A program made the translations under genes and the position numbers. Of a stretch of DNA of 48,564 bases, positions 1 to 9,037 are shown piece by piece (the stretch's first letter is position 1; each line of letters begins with the position of its first letter). Under the pieces are notes generated by a model. That model saw only the letters and a list, made by a program, of their open reading frames with translations. It was not told the DNA's origin and made no database searches. This stretch comes from an uncultured bacterium (GTDB lineage: Bacteria; Bacillota_I; Bacilli_A; RFN20; CAG-826). The stretch covers positions 1-48,564 of the forward strand of contig CASFSG010000016.1 in NCBI GenBank assembly GCA_949297305.1, in the 5' to 3' direction.

Positions 1-381
1 ATAATTTTCCTCATTCCTAATCAGGTGGTCGCTAGGTAAAACAATCATTACATAATCATCATAAATTTGATTGACAATTTCTAAGCCTAAATTAATTGCT
101 GGAGCGGTATTTTTGCCACAAGGTTCATAGATGATATTTTCTTCTTTTAGTTGTGGCAATTGGGCTTTGATTAATTCTTCGTAATAGCGATTAGTCAAAA
201 TAAAAATATTTTCAGTTTTGACAAGCGTCTTTAAGCGATACACCGTTTCTTGAATCATTGTTAAATTTAAGGGGTTATTATCAATTACTAAGAATTGTTT
301 TGGCAAATTATTTCGGCTTGCCGGCCAAAACCTCTCGCCCCGACCACCAGCCATAATTAAAACGACTACTTCTTTTGACAT
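1..381 (-). CDS. manC: Mannose-1-phosphate guanylyltransferase, N-terminal part (truncated by window edge)
   Basis: Reading leftwards from an ATG at 381, the frame stays open to the window edge and gives 127 residues. The family makes GDP-mannose from GTP and mannose-1-phosphate for surface glycans. The start carries the nucleotidyltransferase signature MAGGRGERFWPASR (about residues 10-23), then LPKQF, and further on CGKNTAPAI and VLPSDHLI, which bind nucleotide and sugar phosphate in this family. The C-terminal part lies outside the window, so fusion to a mannose-6-phosphate isomerase domain cannot be judged. It is divergent from the sugar transferase at 603. An extended -10 hexamer ends only 8 bases before the ATG and no Shine-Dalgarno is seen. 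The function call is strong; the specific sugar is inferred from the motif set. Confidence 0.9.
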   Translation of the reverse strand, partial: MSKEVVVLIMAGGRGERFWPASRNNLPKQFLVIDNNPLNLTMIQETVYRLKTLVKTENIFILTNRYYEELIKAQLPQLKEENIIYEPCGKNTAPAINLGLEIVNQIYDDYVMIVLPSDHLIRNEENY

Positions 382-389
382 ACGCGTTC

Positions 390-395
390 ATTTTA
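390..395 (-). promoter_or_regulatory. Putative extended -10 element of the manC gene
   Basis: On the minus strand the bases read TGTTAAAAT, an extended -10 (TG, one base, TAAAAT). It ends 8 bases before the ATG at 381. No convincing -35 is seen. If used, the mRNA would have almost no leader. Confidence 0.35.
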
Positions 396-602
396 ACATA
401 AAAAGTTAGAAATTATATAATTGATTATGTCTTTTCATATAGCGTTACTAATTTTATTTATTAAATCGCATCGATATTACTTAAAGAAATTACAAAAATA
501 CAAAATATTGCAGTTATATAAAATATTTCTATATAACTTTCCTTTTTTCTCATTTAATTTCATTTGATATCGTTTGCTTTTTCAAGTATATTAAATAGGC
601 TG

Positions 603-1226
603 ATGAAAAAATATTATCCTCATTTAAAAACCCATCAAAAGGCTTATATGTTTTTTAAGCGTGGATTTGATATATTCTTTTCGTTTATTGGTATTATTCT
701 TCTATCCCCTTTAATGCTTATCTGCGCGATTATTATTAAATGTACCTCAAAAGGACCAGTATTTTTTCGTCAAGAACGACTTGGCAAAAACAAAAAAGTT
801 TTTCGCATTTTTAAGTTTCGCTCGTTGAAAGTGGACACTCCAGAAGTTGCACCTAGTAGCCTTAGTGTTGACGAGCAAAAGAAAATGACTTATAAGTGGG
901 GTTCTTTTATGCGTAAGACATCATTAGACGAGGTTCCACAATTATTTAATATCTTCGTTGGCGATATGTCTTTTGTCGGTCCTCGACCAGGTGCGGCTAA
1001 TAACGAAGAAAAATTAATGAACGAACGAGAAAAATATGTGCCAGGTGCCTATGATGTTCGTCCAGGTTTGACTGGATATGCTCAAATAAAACTACATCGC
1101 GGGCATAAGCCAAACGTTAAAGCTTATCTCGATCATCTTTATGTTTTAAGAATCAATTTCCTTTTTGATATCGAAATATTTGTTTATACTATTTTTATGT
1201 TTTTAGGAGTCGCCAAAGGGAGATAG
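603..1226 (+). CDS. Undecaprenyl-phosphate sugar-phosphate transferase (bacterial sugar transferase family)
   Basis: This membrane enzyme would start a surface polysaccharide repeat unit by moving a sugar-1-phosphate from a nucleotide sugar to undecaprenyl phosphate. It is the short, single-hairpin WcaJ/PglC-like form of about 207 residues. A basic lead (FFKRGFDI) is followed by one hydrophobic stretch, then GPVFFRQERLGKN, FKFRSLK, RKTSLDEVPQLFNIFVGDMS, FVGPRPG and VRPGLTGYAQ, which are the core family motifs. The frame also opens at a TTG at 564, but the ATG at 603 places the basic residues just before the membrane segment as usual. It has TATATT ending 10 bases upstream and only a weak TAGG. 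The likely polymer locus lies 20 kb downstream, with manC next to it on the other strand. The sugar specificity cannot be read from the sequence. Confidence 0.9.
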   Translation: MKKYYPHLKTHQKAYMFFKRGFDIFFSFIGIILLSPLMLICAIIIKCTSKGPVFFRQERLGKNKKVFRIFKFRSLKVDTPEVAPSSLSVDEQKKMTYKWGSFMRKTSLDEVPQLFNIFVGDMSFVGPRPGAANNEEKLMNEREKYVPGAYDVRPGLTGYAQIKLHRGHKPNVKAYLDHLYVLRINFLFDIEIFVYTIFMFLGVAKGR

Positions 1227-1247
1227 CGATTAAAGGAGGAATTAATT

Positions 1248-2099
1248 ATGAAATGTCCAAAATGCGGTGGTGAATTTTGTGGCCATCCTGACTACTGCCC
1301 ACATTGTAACCAAAAATTTAAATGGGTAAAAAAGGAAAAATCGGAAGCTAGAAAAGAAGAAACATCAATTGATTCAAAACTGGCTTCTACAAATAAAGTC
1401 ATCCTACCACCGATGCAAGAAGGTTTAGCAAATGAAGTGAAAAAGAGTGAAACTAAAGTAGTGGAAGAGCCTACTAAAGAAGAGGAAAAAGAAAAAGCAA
1501 CGAATGATGAAATCTACAATAAATATTCTAAACATTTCAAGAAATACTATTTATTTAGGTTTCTTACATTTTTAGGAGCTTTCTTAACTGTCATTTTCTT
1601 TTTCGTTATTCCTATTTATCATTTTGATTCAATTCGTTCATATTCAGTTTTAGCTTTTTTGCTTGGCTTAGACACTAGCGGTGTAGAACCCCCAATGATG
1701 AATGTTGTTATAGTAATTATTGGGTTATTCGCTTCTATTCCTAGTGTCGTTTTTATGATTATCTTTTTTGTTCGTCTCGTCAGTAAGAATAAAGGTCGTA
1801 GCTATGGTTTAAAAATCATTAGTAAAATTAGACTAGGTAAAAGAGGTTATCGAAGAGCGAAACTAGTTTGGCCAATCATTTCTTCAGCCATTGGTAGCAG
1901 CATTATCACTTATATTTTATATGGTAGTTTTTTCACTTTGCTTGGTGCAGGAAGATATCAATCTACTCATGAACAATTTATTTTAAATATCTTCGGTGTT
2001 ATTTTTGCTACGCTTTTTACCAATCTTCTATTCATCATCCTACCTTTTAATAGACATCAAATGAATGTAATTGTCGCGAAGGTAAAAAGCGAATTATAA
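1248..2099 (+). CDS. Zinc-ribbon membrane protein of unknown function
   Basis: Unrecognised beyond its architecture. The first 22 residues hold two cysteine pairs (CPKC and CPHC, with a further Cys-Gly-His between), a zinc-ribbon pattern of the kind found at the front of many Firmicutes membrane proteins. A charged, lysine/glutamate-rich linker follows (about residues 25-95). Four hydrophobic segments lie near 103-125, 150-175, 208-232 and 244-268, and the C-terminus is basic. A strong AAAGGAGG site lies 7 bases before the ATG. It begins 21 bases after the sugar transferase stop, so the two are probably cotranscribed. A weak AT-rich stem overlaps its stop codon but is not a convincing terminator. 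Zinc binding and membrane location are inferred from motifs; no role is proposed. Confidence 0.75.
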   Translation: MKCPKCGGEFCGHPDYCPHCNQKFKWVKKEKSEARKEETSIDSKLASTNKVILPPMQEGLANEVKKSETKVVEEPTKEEEKEKATNDEIYNKYSKHFKKYYLFRFLTFLGAFLTVIFFFVIPIYHFDSIRSYSVLAFLLGLDTSGVEPPMMNVVIVIIGLFASIPSVVFMIIFFVRLVSKNKGRSYGLKIISKIRLGKRGYRRAKLVWPIISSAIGSSIITYILYGSFFTLLGAGRYQSTHEQFILNIFGVIFATLFTNLLFIILPFNRHQMNVIVAKVKSEL

Positions 2100-2162
2100 G
2101 TGTAATTCTTTAAATATTGGCTAATTAATTTACTTGCTATTTAATCTTTATCTTCTTTTCGC

Positions 2163-2168
2163 TATATT
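2163..2168 (+). promoter_or_regulatory. Putative -10 element immediately before lacZ
   Basis: TATATT ends 6 bases before the lacZ ATG, with no Shine-Dalgarno between. The matching -35 position (2140-2145, TTTAAT) is poor. If real, transcription would begin at or next to the start codon, giving a leaderless mRNA. Confidence 0.3.
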
Positions 2169-2174
2169 TATTTT

Positions 2175-5100
2175 ATGGATTATAAAAGAATATTATTCGA
2201 CCCCGAAATCTTAGAAATTAATCTGCTCAAGCAACATAGTGTCTTCGATCATTATTTGTCGGCTGGGGACGCTAAAAAGGGCATTGATAAAACGATTAAA
2301 AATTTAAATGGCAAGTGGCGAGCCCTTTATTTTCAAGACTATGATGCGCCATTTCTTGTTTATGGCAATGTCAAAACTAATATCAATAAACTTGATACAA
2401 TCACCGTTCCAATTGCAAAAGAAATTCAAGAGCCGCGCTTTGGTGTGCCTCAATATGTCAATTGGCAATATCCTTTTGATGGTTATTCTAGCACCCCTAT
2501 AGATGAAGCACCCGATGTTCCTAATCCTTCAGTAGTCTATTTAAGAGATATTAACATCACTAAATTTGATAAAAATGGCAAAGATTATATTTTGCGCATT
2601 GGCTCTTTTTTAAGTGGCTTATTTCTTTATGTTAATGGTCAATTTGTGGGCTATAGTGAAAATTGTTATCTCGATAGTGAATTTAATATTACCGATTATT
2701 TATTAGAAGGTAAGAATAGATTATTAATCATTGTCTTTAAATATTCCTCTTCCTCGATTTTTTTAGATATGGATGCCTTCCGCTTCAGTGGTATTCATCG
2801 ATCGGTCGAACTAATTACCTTAAATAAAAAGCATATCGAAGATGTGGAAATTAAGACGCATCTTGATGGCCGTGTCGATGTCAAAATAAGTGGAAACCTC
2901 GATGGTTTAACTTTTCTTTATCAGCTCGATAAGGTTTTTGTACCAGTTAAAATAACTTCTGAGCAAAAGGAAATTACTTTGCAAATTGATAAAACCGACC
3001 TTTCATATTATTCGCCGAATAACCCCCGTTGTTATCGCTTATTTATTTATGCTTATGCAAATAATAAATTAGTTGATGCAGTTAGTGAATTATTTGGCGT
3101 TAAAGAAGTAAAAATTGAAAATAACATTTTACTTCTTAATGGTCGTCGCTTCATTTTTAAAGGCATCAATCGTCATGAATGGAATAATTATTTAGGCAAT
3201 CATGTGACGGAAGATGATATTTTTTACGATTTAGAATATTTTAAAAACCATCATATTAACGCGGTTAGAACATCGCATTATCCAAACACTAATTTCTTCT
3301 ACACCTGTTGCGATTATCTTGGGGTGATGATAATCGATGAATGCGCCTTAGAAAGTCATGGGACAATTGGTTCATATCTAAATTTTGATGGCAAAAATTC
3401 TTTACCCGGCTCAGATGTTCGCTATGAAAAATTAGTGACCACCAAGATTAGAAATATGTATCTTCGCGATAAAAATCATCCATCGATAATCTTATGGAGC
3501 TTAGGAAATGAATCGGGTAGTGGATTAAACTTTATCAAAATGAAAGAAGTCTTAAAAGCATTAAACCCCGAGGCTTTAACTCATTATGAAAATGCCTATT
3601 TTGATCATCGATATGAAGATTGTTCTGATGTCTTATCAATGATGTATCCTACCCCACAAAAAGTTAAAGAAATTTTAGATGCAGGTGTTAATAAACCATT
3701 TATTTTATGTGAATACGCTCACGCGATGGGTAATTCGATGGGAAATATGAAAGAATATCTTGATTTAATTGACCTTTATCCATCTTTTCAAGGGGGATTT
3801 GTTTGGGATTATCTTGATCAATCATTCCGCAAAAATGATAGTAAGATTTATTTTTATGGTGGCGATTTTAACGATCGCCCGAACGATTTAGATTTTTGTG
3901 GTAACGGGATTTTACCTTCTCGTAAGAATAGCGATACCGCTAAAGGTTTAGCGTTAAAAGAATTATATTCTCCTATTAAAATTAATTATTTAACTAAGGA
4001 AAAAGCATTAAAATTCACTCTTTTAGATAATGATTTACCCCGTGCCTCAATCAGCGTTTCTATCGATATATATATCGACGATAAATCTTCTTATCATTCC
4101 CTAAAAAGATATAGTTTAAATAAAGAAAAATGTCGAACATTGGATTTGATTGATGTAATACCAGAGTTTGTTCCTAATCATACTTATCTATTAAAAACAG
4201 AAGTCACTTTATATAAAAATAGTTCTAATATTGTCCTTGCAAAAATGCAAAAAACTTTCCTTTTAGCAAGTAAACTTAATTACACATATGGCTTAAATTG
4301 TCCCGCTAGAATTGTATATGGTAAAAATAATATTGGAGTGATTGGCAAAGATTATTCTTATTTATTCGCTTTATCACCCGTTTCCTTTAGAATGCCCGGA
4401 TTATATAGTATTAAAATTAAGAATAACGAATTTTTAGGTATGCCAATATATCCGACCATTTTTCGACCGCATACTTCTAATGATATTGGTTCTTGGTTCT
4501 TTAAAAGGAATCAACATTTATTAACGATGTCAAAATATTTTACCTGCTCCTCTAACGACATCACTTTCAATGAGAATGAAAAATATTTTACCATCTCTTA
4601 TAAATATTCTTTATCAAATAACGCGGATGAATTTGCCACTATAAAATATATAGTTGATAAGACTAATGGCGTTATTAAAATTGATGCCTATTTATCTCCT
4701 TTATCTAGCGTTGAGGAGATTGCTACATTTGCTACGACTCTCGCCATTAAAAGAGAAAAGGATATTTCTTTAGAATATTTCGGTTATGGACCTCTCGACA
4801 ATTATCCCGATCGCCTTGAAGGGGCAAATATTGATAATTACCAAATTATCTATTTTGGTCCTAAAAGCACTTTAGATGAGTATAGTAATGACTATCTTAA
4901 CCCACAAGAAGAAGGCACGAAGATGAATTGCCACTATCTAAATTACCTTTTTGATAATTTAGAGATTGGTCTACGCTTTTCTAAATGCGAACAACCATTC
5001 GCTTATAAATTTAATCATAATAGCGACTTTGAAATTGAAAATGCGCATCACCAATTTGAATTAGGCCAACCGATCGATGAATATTTAACAATTATGGGTT

Positions 5101-5231
5101 TTGTTCGCGGGGTTGGTGGCGATAATTCTTGGGGCGAAGATGTTCATGAACCTTATCGGCTATCCGCTAAGAAGGAGTATCGCTTTTCTTATTATCTTGA
5201 ACCAATTGATTTAAGTAAAATCAAGAATTAG
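2175..5231 (+). CDS. lacZ: Beta-galactosidase, glycoside hydrolase family 2
   Basis: This 1018-residue protein has the full LacZ layout and nearly the length of the E. coli enzyme (1024). It has an N-terminal jelly roll (about 50-215), an immunoglobulin-like domain, a TIM barrel (about 312-600) and the C-terminal small-chain domain ending in VGGDNSWGEDVHEP. Catalytic signatures are GINRHEWN, then the acid/base Glu446 in WSLGNESGSG, and the nucleophile Glu513 in ILCEYAHAMGNS. No signal peptide is present, so it should hydrolyse beta-galactosides in the cytoplasm after uptake. The RDD protein and the sugar kinase follow at +2 and -4 bases, which suggests one operon. No Shine-Dalgarno precedes the ATG. 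The enzyme class is secure; the natural substrate is not known. Confidence 0.95.
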   Translation: MDYKRILFDPEILEINLLKQHSVFDHYLSAGDAKKGIDKTIKNLNGKWRALYFQDYDAPFLVYGNVKTNINKLDTITVPIAKEIQEPRFGVPQYVNWQYPFDGYSSTPIDEAPDVPNPSVVYLRDINITKFDKNGKDYILRIGSFLSGLFLYVNGQFVGYSENCYLDSEFNITDYLLEGKNRLLIIVFKYSSSSIFLDMDAFRFSGIHRSVELITLNKKHIEDVEIKTHLDGRVDVKISGNLDGLTFLYQLDKVFVPVKITSEQKEITLQIDKTDLSYYSPNNPRCYRLFIYAYANNKLVDAVSELFGVKEVKIENNILLLNGRRFIFKGINRHEWNNYLGNHVTEDDIFYDLEYFKNHHINAVRTSHYPNTNFFYTCCDYLGVMIIDECALESHGTIGSYLNFDGKNSLPGSDVRYEKLVTTKIRNMYLRDKNHPSIILWSLGNESGSGLNFIKMKEVLKALNPEALTHYENAYFDHRYEDCSDVLSMMYPTPQKVKEILDAGVNKPFILCEYAHAMGNSMGNMKEYLDLIDLYPSFQGGFVWDYLDQSFRKNDSKIYFYGGDFNDRPNDLDFCGNGILPSRKNSDTAKGLALKELYSPIKINYLTKEKALKFTLLDNDLPRASISVSIDIYIDDKSSYHSLKRYSLNKEKCRTLDLIDVIPEFVPNHTYLLKTEVTLYKNSSNIVLAKMQKTFLLASKLNYTYGLNCPARIVYGKNNIGVIGKDYSYLFALSPVSFRMPGLYSIKIKNNEFLGMPIYPTIFRPHTSNDIGSWFFKRNQHLLTMSKYFTCSSNDITFNENEKYFTISYKYSLSNNADEFATIKYIVDKTNGVIKIDAYLSPLSSVEEIATFATTLAIKREKDISLEYFGYGPLDNYPDRLEGANIDNYQIIYFGPKSTLDEYSNDYLNPQEEGTKMNCHYLNYLFDNLEIGLRFSKCEQPFAYKFNHNSDFEIENAHHQFELGQPIDEYLTIMGFVRGVGGDNSWGEDVHEPYRLSAKKEYRFSYYLEPIDLSKIKN

Positions 5232-5233
5232 AA

Positions 5234-6400
5234 ATGAAAATTGCTGCTATAAATTATCCCTTACTTGATTACCCATCAAATTTCCGTCGCCTTGGAGCAG
5301 GAATCATTGATTTTATCATTTTATCATTGCTCACTTTTGCCGTCTTTTTAGGTTGCAGTTATCAAATTATCAAAGTTATTCCTGATTTTGTAAACAAAGA
5401 TCAAATTAGGGAAGAGGAGATGCGTGAGCTTTATCAAATATCAGAAGAGGCAGGTTTATTAACATTAAATGATGAAGGTTTGACTTATTCCCAAAGCCAA
5501 CTATTCGAATTTTATGCCTATAAACACATTGAATACGCTTATCAGTTAGATCCCGATTTTTTTATTAGTAGCGGTGTCTCTCAAATCGATAATCCCTATG
5601 ATTTTATTTCTATAAATAGTCCTTCTGATGATGATTTTTATCAATTTTATGTCAATTACGCTAACGAACATCAGCTAATCGATTATGGAAATAACACCCC
5701 ACGTGAATATTATTTAAATAACGTTTTGAAAGATTATGGTGAAATCTTTCGCTTAAGTGTAAGCGAAGGAATCGTGCCATTTAATAATGCTTTTGCCTTA
5801 AGTTTATATCGTGAAATTAATGGTAGTAGTGAAAGTAGTGAATATCTCACTAAATTGAGCAATTTTTATACTTTAACTTTCTCAAAAGCAGAAACTTTAC
5901 TTCGCAATGACCCTACTTATTTAACCCATTATCAAATCTATGAAACTAATTATCTAGGCTCGATGCAATACATGGCTTTTGGAATTTTAATTTCCTATTT
6001 TATTTCCTATTTGGCCGCTTATTTCTTTCCAACTTTCTTTACTAAATACGGTTTTACGCTTGGGCGTTTTATCTTTAAGCTAGTGATGTTTAAAAATGGT
6101 GAACCAGCAAAGAAATTACCTAAACTAGCCCATTTAAGTCTCAGCTTTATTTTGCAATATTTTTCTCTAGCTTTGCCATTTATCATCGCCTTTGGTACGA
6201 ACTTTTTAAGCGCGCCATTCTTTATAAGCGCTAACACTAGAGCCTTTAATAACCTACTTTTATGTTTAATAAGCGCAATTGCCTTCGTCATTATGTATTT
6301 TTCAGCATTTATTCGCCGCGATTCGCGCTCTTTAAATGATTTAATTTGCAAGATTGAAATAAAGAATGCGAAATATTATTTGGAGAAAAATAGTAAATGA
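5234..6400 (+). CDS. RDD-family membrane protein with a large extracellular insert
   Basis: RDD proteins are small membrane proteins, some implicated in ion or small-molecule transport; the function here is unknown. The hallmarks are visible: FRRLGAGIIDF leading into the first membrane segment (about residues 18-48), TLGRFIFKLVMFKNGEPA (about 275-292), and the final RRDSRSLNDLI. Unlike typical members of 150-200 residues, about 195 residues of polar sequence (50-245, rich in Tyr, Asn, Asp and Glu) lie between membrane segments 1 and 2 and are presumably exposed outside. Further membrane segments lie near 246-270, 300-325 and 335-360. It starts 2 bases after lacZ and overlaps the kinase gene by 4 bases, so it is translationally coupled to sugar metabolism genes. 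A 110-residue open frame on the other strand inside it is a shadow. Confidence 0.75.
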   Translation: MKIAAINYPLLDYPSNFRRLGAGIIDFIILSLLTFAVFLGCSYQIIKVIPDFVNKDQIREEEMRELYQISEEAGLLTLNDEGLTYSQSQLFEFYAYKHIEYAYQLDPDFFISSGVSQIDNPYDFISINSPSDDDFYQFYVNYANEHQLIDYGNNTPREYYLNNVLKDYGEIFRLSVSEGIVPFNNAFALSLYREINGSSESSEYLTKLSNFYTLTFSKAETLLRNDPTYLTHYQIYETNYLGSMQYMAFGILISYFISYLAAYFFPTFFTKYGFTLGRFIFKLVMFKNGEPAKKLPKLAHLSLSFILQYFSLALPFIIAFGTNFLSAPFFISANTRAFNNLLLCLISAIAFVIMYFSAFIRRDSRSLNDLICKIEIKNAKYYLEKNSK

Positions 6401-7284
6401 AAATCTTAGTCGTTGGAAGTTTGAATATCGATCATAATTATCGCGTGAATAATTTTTTAATTAATGGGCAAACAGTCGATGCCCTTTCTTATCATTTTAA
6501 TATTGGTGGCAAAGGTATCAATCAAGCCTACGCTTCTAGTCAATTAGTTGGAACAATGTTTTATGGTAAAGCGAATTATGAAGATATTAAGAATTTGCTT
6601 GAACAATTGCCCTCTAATGATAATTTTAATTTGCAATTAGTGCCCAGCAAATTAAATAGTGGTAACGCCGCAATAATTCTTAACCAAGAAGGTGAAAATC
6701 AAATCATTATTGCTCATGGAGCAAATTATGATTTTAATGATAGCGATTTAGCATATATTAAAACGATAATTAATCACTACGATGCCTTACTATTACAAGA
6801 AGAAATCAATGAAGATTTTCTTTTTAAATTAATCGATTTAGCAAATCGAGAACAAAAGATTATCTGCTTAAATCCCGCCCCTTATCATCCATACACCAAA
6901 GAATTATTAAATAAGGTGGATATCATTACCCCTAATGAAACTGAATTTATGGCCCTATCAGGATATCGCTATAGTGATACTCGTCTTTTAGATATCCAAA
7001 AACTACTTAATGATAAATTAAAATTAATTATTATTACTCTAGGTGAAAAAGGGGCAGTTGCAATTAATAAAGATGGTATCTACCACCAAGAAGCATTTAA
7101 AGTTAAAGTTATGGATACAGTTGGAGCTGGCGATACTTTTAATGGTTATTTTTTAGCAAATTATTTATTGACAAATGATTTAAAATTATCATTAAAACTG
7201 GCAACAAAAGCCTCTAGTGTTGCTATAACTAAAAACGGAACATTAGATGCTGTTCCTGAACCTTTTGAATTAAATTTTGATTAA
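6397..7284 (+). CDS. PfkB-family carbohydrate kinase (ribokinase-like)
   Basis: This 295-residue cytoplasmic kinase has the normal length for ribokinases. It opens with VVGSLNIDHNYRV, carries the first PfkB signature around residues 37-40 (NIGGKGINQAYA, sugar binding), and the second as DTVGAGDTFNGYF, with the catalytic base Asp246. NPAPY and TPNETE are further ribokinase-like motifs. It would phosphorylate ribose or another furanose/hexose with ATP. The gene overlaps the RDD gene by ATGA, and GGAGAAAA lies just upstream. A nucleoside-hydrolase domain is encoded about 9 kb downstream in the window, and its product would be ribose, which makes ribokinase activity attractive but unproven. A fructose- or nucleoside-type PfkB kinase is the alternative. 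Confidence 0.85.
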   Translation: MKILVVGSLNIDHNYRVNNFLINGQTVDALSYHFNIGGKGINQAYASSQLVGTMFYGKANYEDIKNLLEQLPSNDNFNLQLVPSKLNSGNAAIILNQEGENQIIIAHGANYDFNDSDLAYIKTIINHYDALLLQEEINEDFLFKLIDLANREQKIICLNPAPYHPYTKELLNKVDIITPNETEFMALSGYRYSDTRLLDIQKLLNDKLKLIIITLGEKGAVAINKDGIYHQEAFKVKVMDTVGAGDTFNGYFLANYLLTNDLKLSLKLATKASSVAITKNGTLDAVPEPFELNFD

Positions 7285-7347
7285 AATATTTAATTTCTGC
7301 ATAGTTTTTATTTTAAAACTTATCTTATTTTATATTAATTTTTGGCT

Positions 7348-7353
7348 TATAAT
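7348..7353 (+). promoter_or_regulatory. Putative -10 element (TATAAT) upstream of the surface protein gene
   Basis: An exact TATAAT lies 120 bases before the ATG at 7474, in the 189-base gap after the kinase gene. The corresponding -35 (about 7325-7330, TTATTT) is weak. The AT-rich surroundings make chance matches likely. Confidence 0.25.
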
Positions 7354-7473
7354 TTCGCATATGTGTGCGCGTTATAGACGCTAAGTAGTGCATGGCTAAA
7401 AATCATCAAGTAAAAAAAGATAATCCTTTTCTTCGCTAAAATTAATTTATAAATATGAGGAAAGGGGTTAAAT

Positions 7474-8907
7474 ATGAATAGTGTTATTACTTCTATATTA
7501 TTTCTAACTTTAACGAGTGCTAGTGCCTTTGCCCCACTAAAAATTAATGGTGAAGCAAATAAAATTGCTGTAAGCTCAATCGAAGCTAAATCAATTTTTG
7601 GTGGTTGGTGGGATAGTAGTGATGGCGATGCTAGTTGGGTAAATCAAGGTGTGATGGTTAATGTTCCTAAACAAACTTGGAATTATGAAGCACAATTGCC
7701 ATCTACTTTTGCTAGCCCATCTTTTAAAAGAAACTTCTCTTTAGTTGATAACGAAGCAATTTCCTTTAGAATTTCAGCAAATTTTTATGATGAAGATGGC
7801 AATGTTATAACTCAAAGCGTTAATGATGGTGGTGGAGCTTTTAATATTGCTGTTTATAATGCGGCAAACGAACAGAAAATATCCACTTTAAGAATCTGGG
7901 TGAATTCTCAGCCTAACGGCGCTGATCAAAATACCCAATTATGGGCAACTGTAAATGGTAATGATTGGCAATATAGTGTTAGTGGTGAACGCTGGATTAA
8001 AGGTACAGCTAAATTATCGAGTAGTTTTTACATTCAATTTGATAAAGAAAATCTCTTCTCTAGTTATGTGGGAGGTTCAGATAGTATTACTCCTTTAGCA
8101 ACCAACATTGATTATGTAAACGCTGTTAAAAATAATTTAGAAGGTGTCGATGAAGTATTCTTTAGATTTGGTGCTTCTAATGGTTTTACCGAAGATGCTT
8201 CACTAGTAATTTCTGAAATTAATGGCCAAGCATTAACAAATGTCGATGGTATTATTAATGATGTTAGCTCCCCTAAATTCTCTATGAGAAATAATTTACC
8301 TGCTACCTTACCAGTTAATGTACCAGTTGCCTTGAACATAGAAGCTTTTGATCTTTTAGATTCTAATTTAAAGTATCAAGTTAAATATGTTGAGAATGAA
8401 TTTAAAGACGGCCTAACCTTTACTCCGTTAGTTGTTGGTGATGATTCAGTCACTATTAAAGCGATTGATAGTAGCAATAATGAAACGACATACACTTATA
8501 ATTTCAAAGGCGTTAATGTGGCCGAATCATTTGCCGAGACATTTTTAAATACGACAAGCGTTTGTGATCCCTCTGGTGCTACTAACAATATCACTAGTGA
8601 GATGTGGCAAGAACTTGAAGATGCTTATAACGCTCTAAGTGTAGAAGAACGCGCGCGTTTATCAAACGCTCAGAATAATGAAAAAGGTACTAAATTAGAA
8701 AAAGCTGTTGCTCGCTATGAGTATATTGTTCATAAATATGGTTATAAAGATTTTATGGATCGAAATGTTGAGGTTTTAAGTATCAATAATCTAAATAATC
8801 ATGATGAAGTTTGGTTCTTACCTTTAATTATTTCTTTGTCAGTGATAACTCTTTTAGCAGTTGTTGTTTTAGTAGTTAAAACTCGTAAAAAAGATAAAAT
8901 CGAATAA
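7474..8907 (+). CDS. Secreted, membrane-anchored surface protein (lectin-like paralogue A)
   Basis: Unrecognised as a named family. The architecture is clear: an N-terminal signal peptide (ending near ASAFA), an ectodomain, one C-terminal membrane segment (about residues 445-468) and a short basic tail (KTRKKDKIE). No LPXTG motif is present, so it is anchored as a type I membrane protein. Residues 40-250 (from FGGWW through FYIQFDKENLFSSY to ISEINGQ) match the front of the 9130 protein almost domain for domain. An immunoglobulin-like module follows (about 260-350). Residues about 350-435 form a helical module with a CDPSG motif and the ending ARYEYIVHKYGYKDF, which the paralogue lacks. GAGGAAAGGGG precedes the ATG. 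The beta-rich, tryptophan-bearing ectodomain suggests carbohydrate binding, by context only. A strong terminator follows. Confidence 0.75.
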   Translation: MNSVITSILFLTLTSASAFAPLKINGEANKIAVSSIEAKSIFGGWWDSSDGDASWVNQGVMVNVPKQTWNYEAQLPSTFASPSFKRNFSLVDNEAISFRISANFYDEDGNVITQSVNDGGGAFNIAVYNAANEQKISTLRIWVNSQPNGADQNTQLWATVNGNDWQYSVSGERWIKGTAKLSSSFYIQFDKENLFSSYVGGSDSITPLATNIDYVNAVKNNLEGVDEVFFRFGASNGFTEDASLVISEINGQALTNVDGIINDVSSPKFSMRNNLPATLPVNVPVALNIEAFDLLDSNLKYQVKYVENEFKDGLTFTPLVVGDDSVTIKAIDSSNNETTYTYNFKGVNVAESFAETFLNTTSVCDPSGATNNITSEMWQELEDAYNALSVEERARLSNAQNNEKGTKLEKAVARYEYIVHKYGYKDFMDRNVEVLSINNLNNHDEVWFLPLIISLSVITLLAVVVLVVKTRKKDKIE

Positions 8908-8938
8908 AATTTCTTCTTTTTAAAATTCTATTTCCCCT

Positions 8939-8966
8939 AAAAAGCGTCAAAATTATGACGCTTTTT
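8939..8966 (+). terminator. Intrinsic (rho-independent) terminator
   Basis: AAAAAGCGTCA pairs perfectly with TGACGCTTTTT (11-base stem, 6-base loop AAATTA), and the stem ends in five T. It lies 31 bases after the surface protein stop and separates that gene from the operon at 9130. Confidence 0.88.
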
Positions 8967-9010
8967 GGCTATTATAATCTACATTAATCATAATGAGTTA
9001 GATTTAATCG

Positions 9011-9037
9011 TTAAAAATTAGAAAAAAAGCATATAAT
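9011..9037 (+). promoter_or_regulatory. Putative promoter of the glycan-utilisation operon
   Basis: A consensus -10 (TATAAT, 9032-9037) is preceded by TTAAAA (9011-9016, four matches to TTGACA) at a short 15-base spacing. It lies after the terminator and 92 bases before the ATG at 9130. This is the only gap before the long operon, so a promoter is expected here, but the -35 is weak and activator dependence is possible. Confidence 0.35.

Noticed and set aside
2091-2108. Possible terminator after the zinc-ribbon gene (GAATTA/TAATTC)
   Set aside because: Only six AT-rich pairs overlapping the stop codon, with no proper T tract.
6019-6351. 110-codon minus-strand open frame inside the RDD gene
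   Set aside because: It lies antisense to a well-supported membrane protein, has basic low-complexity composition and no ribosome site.
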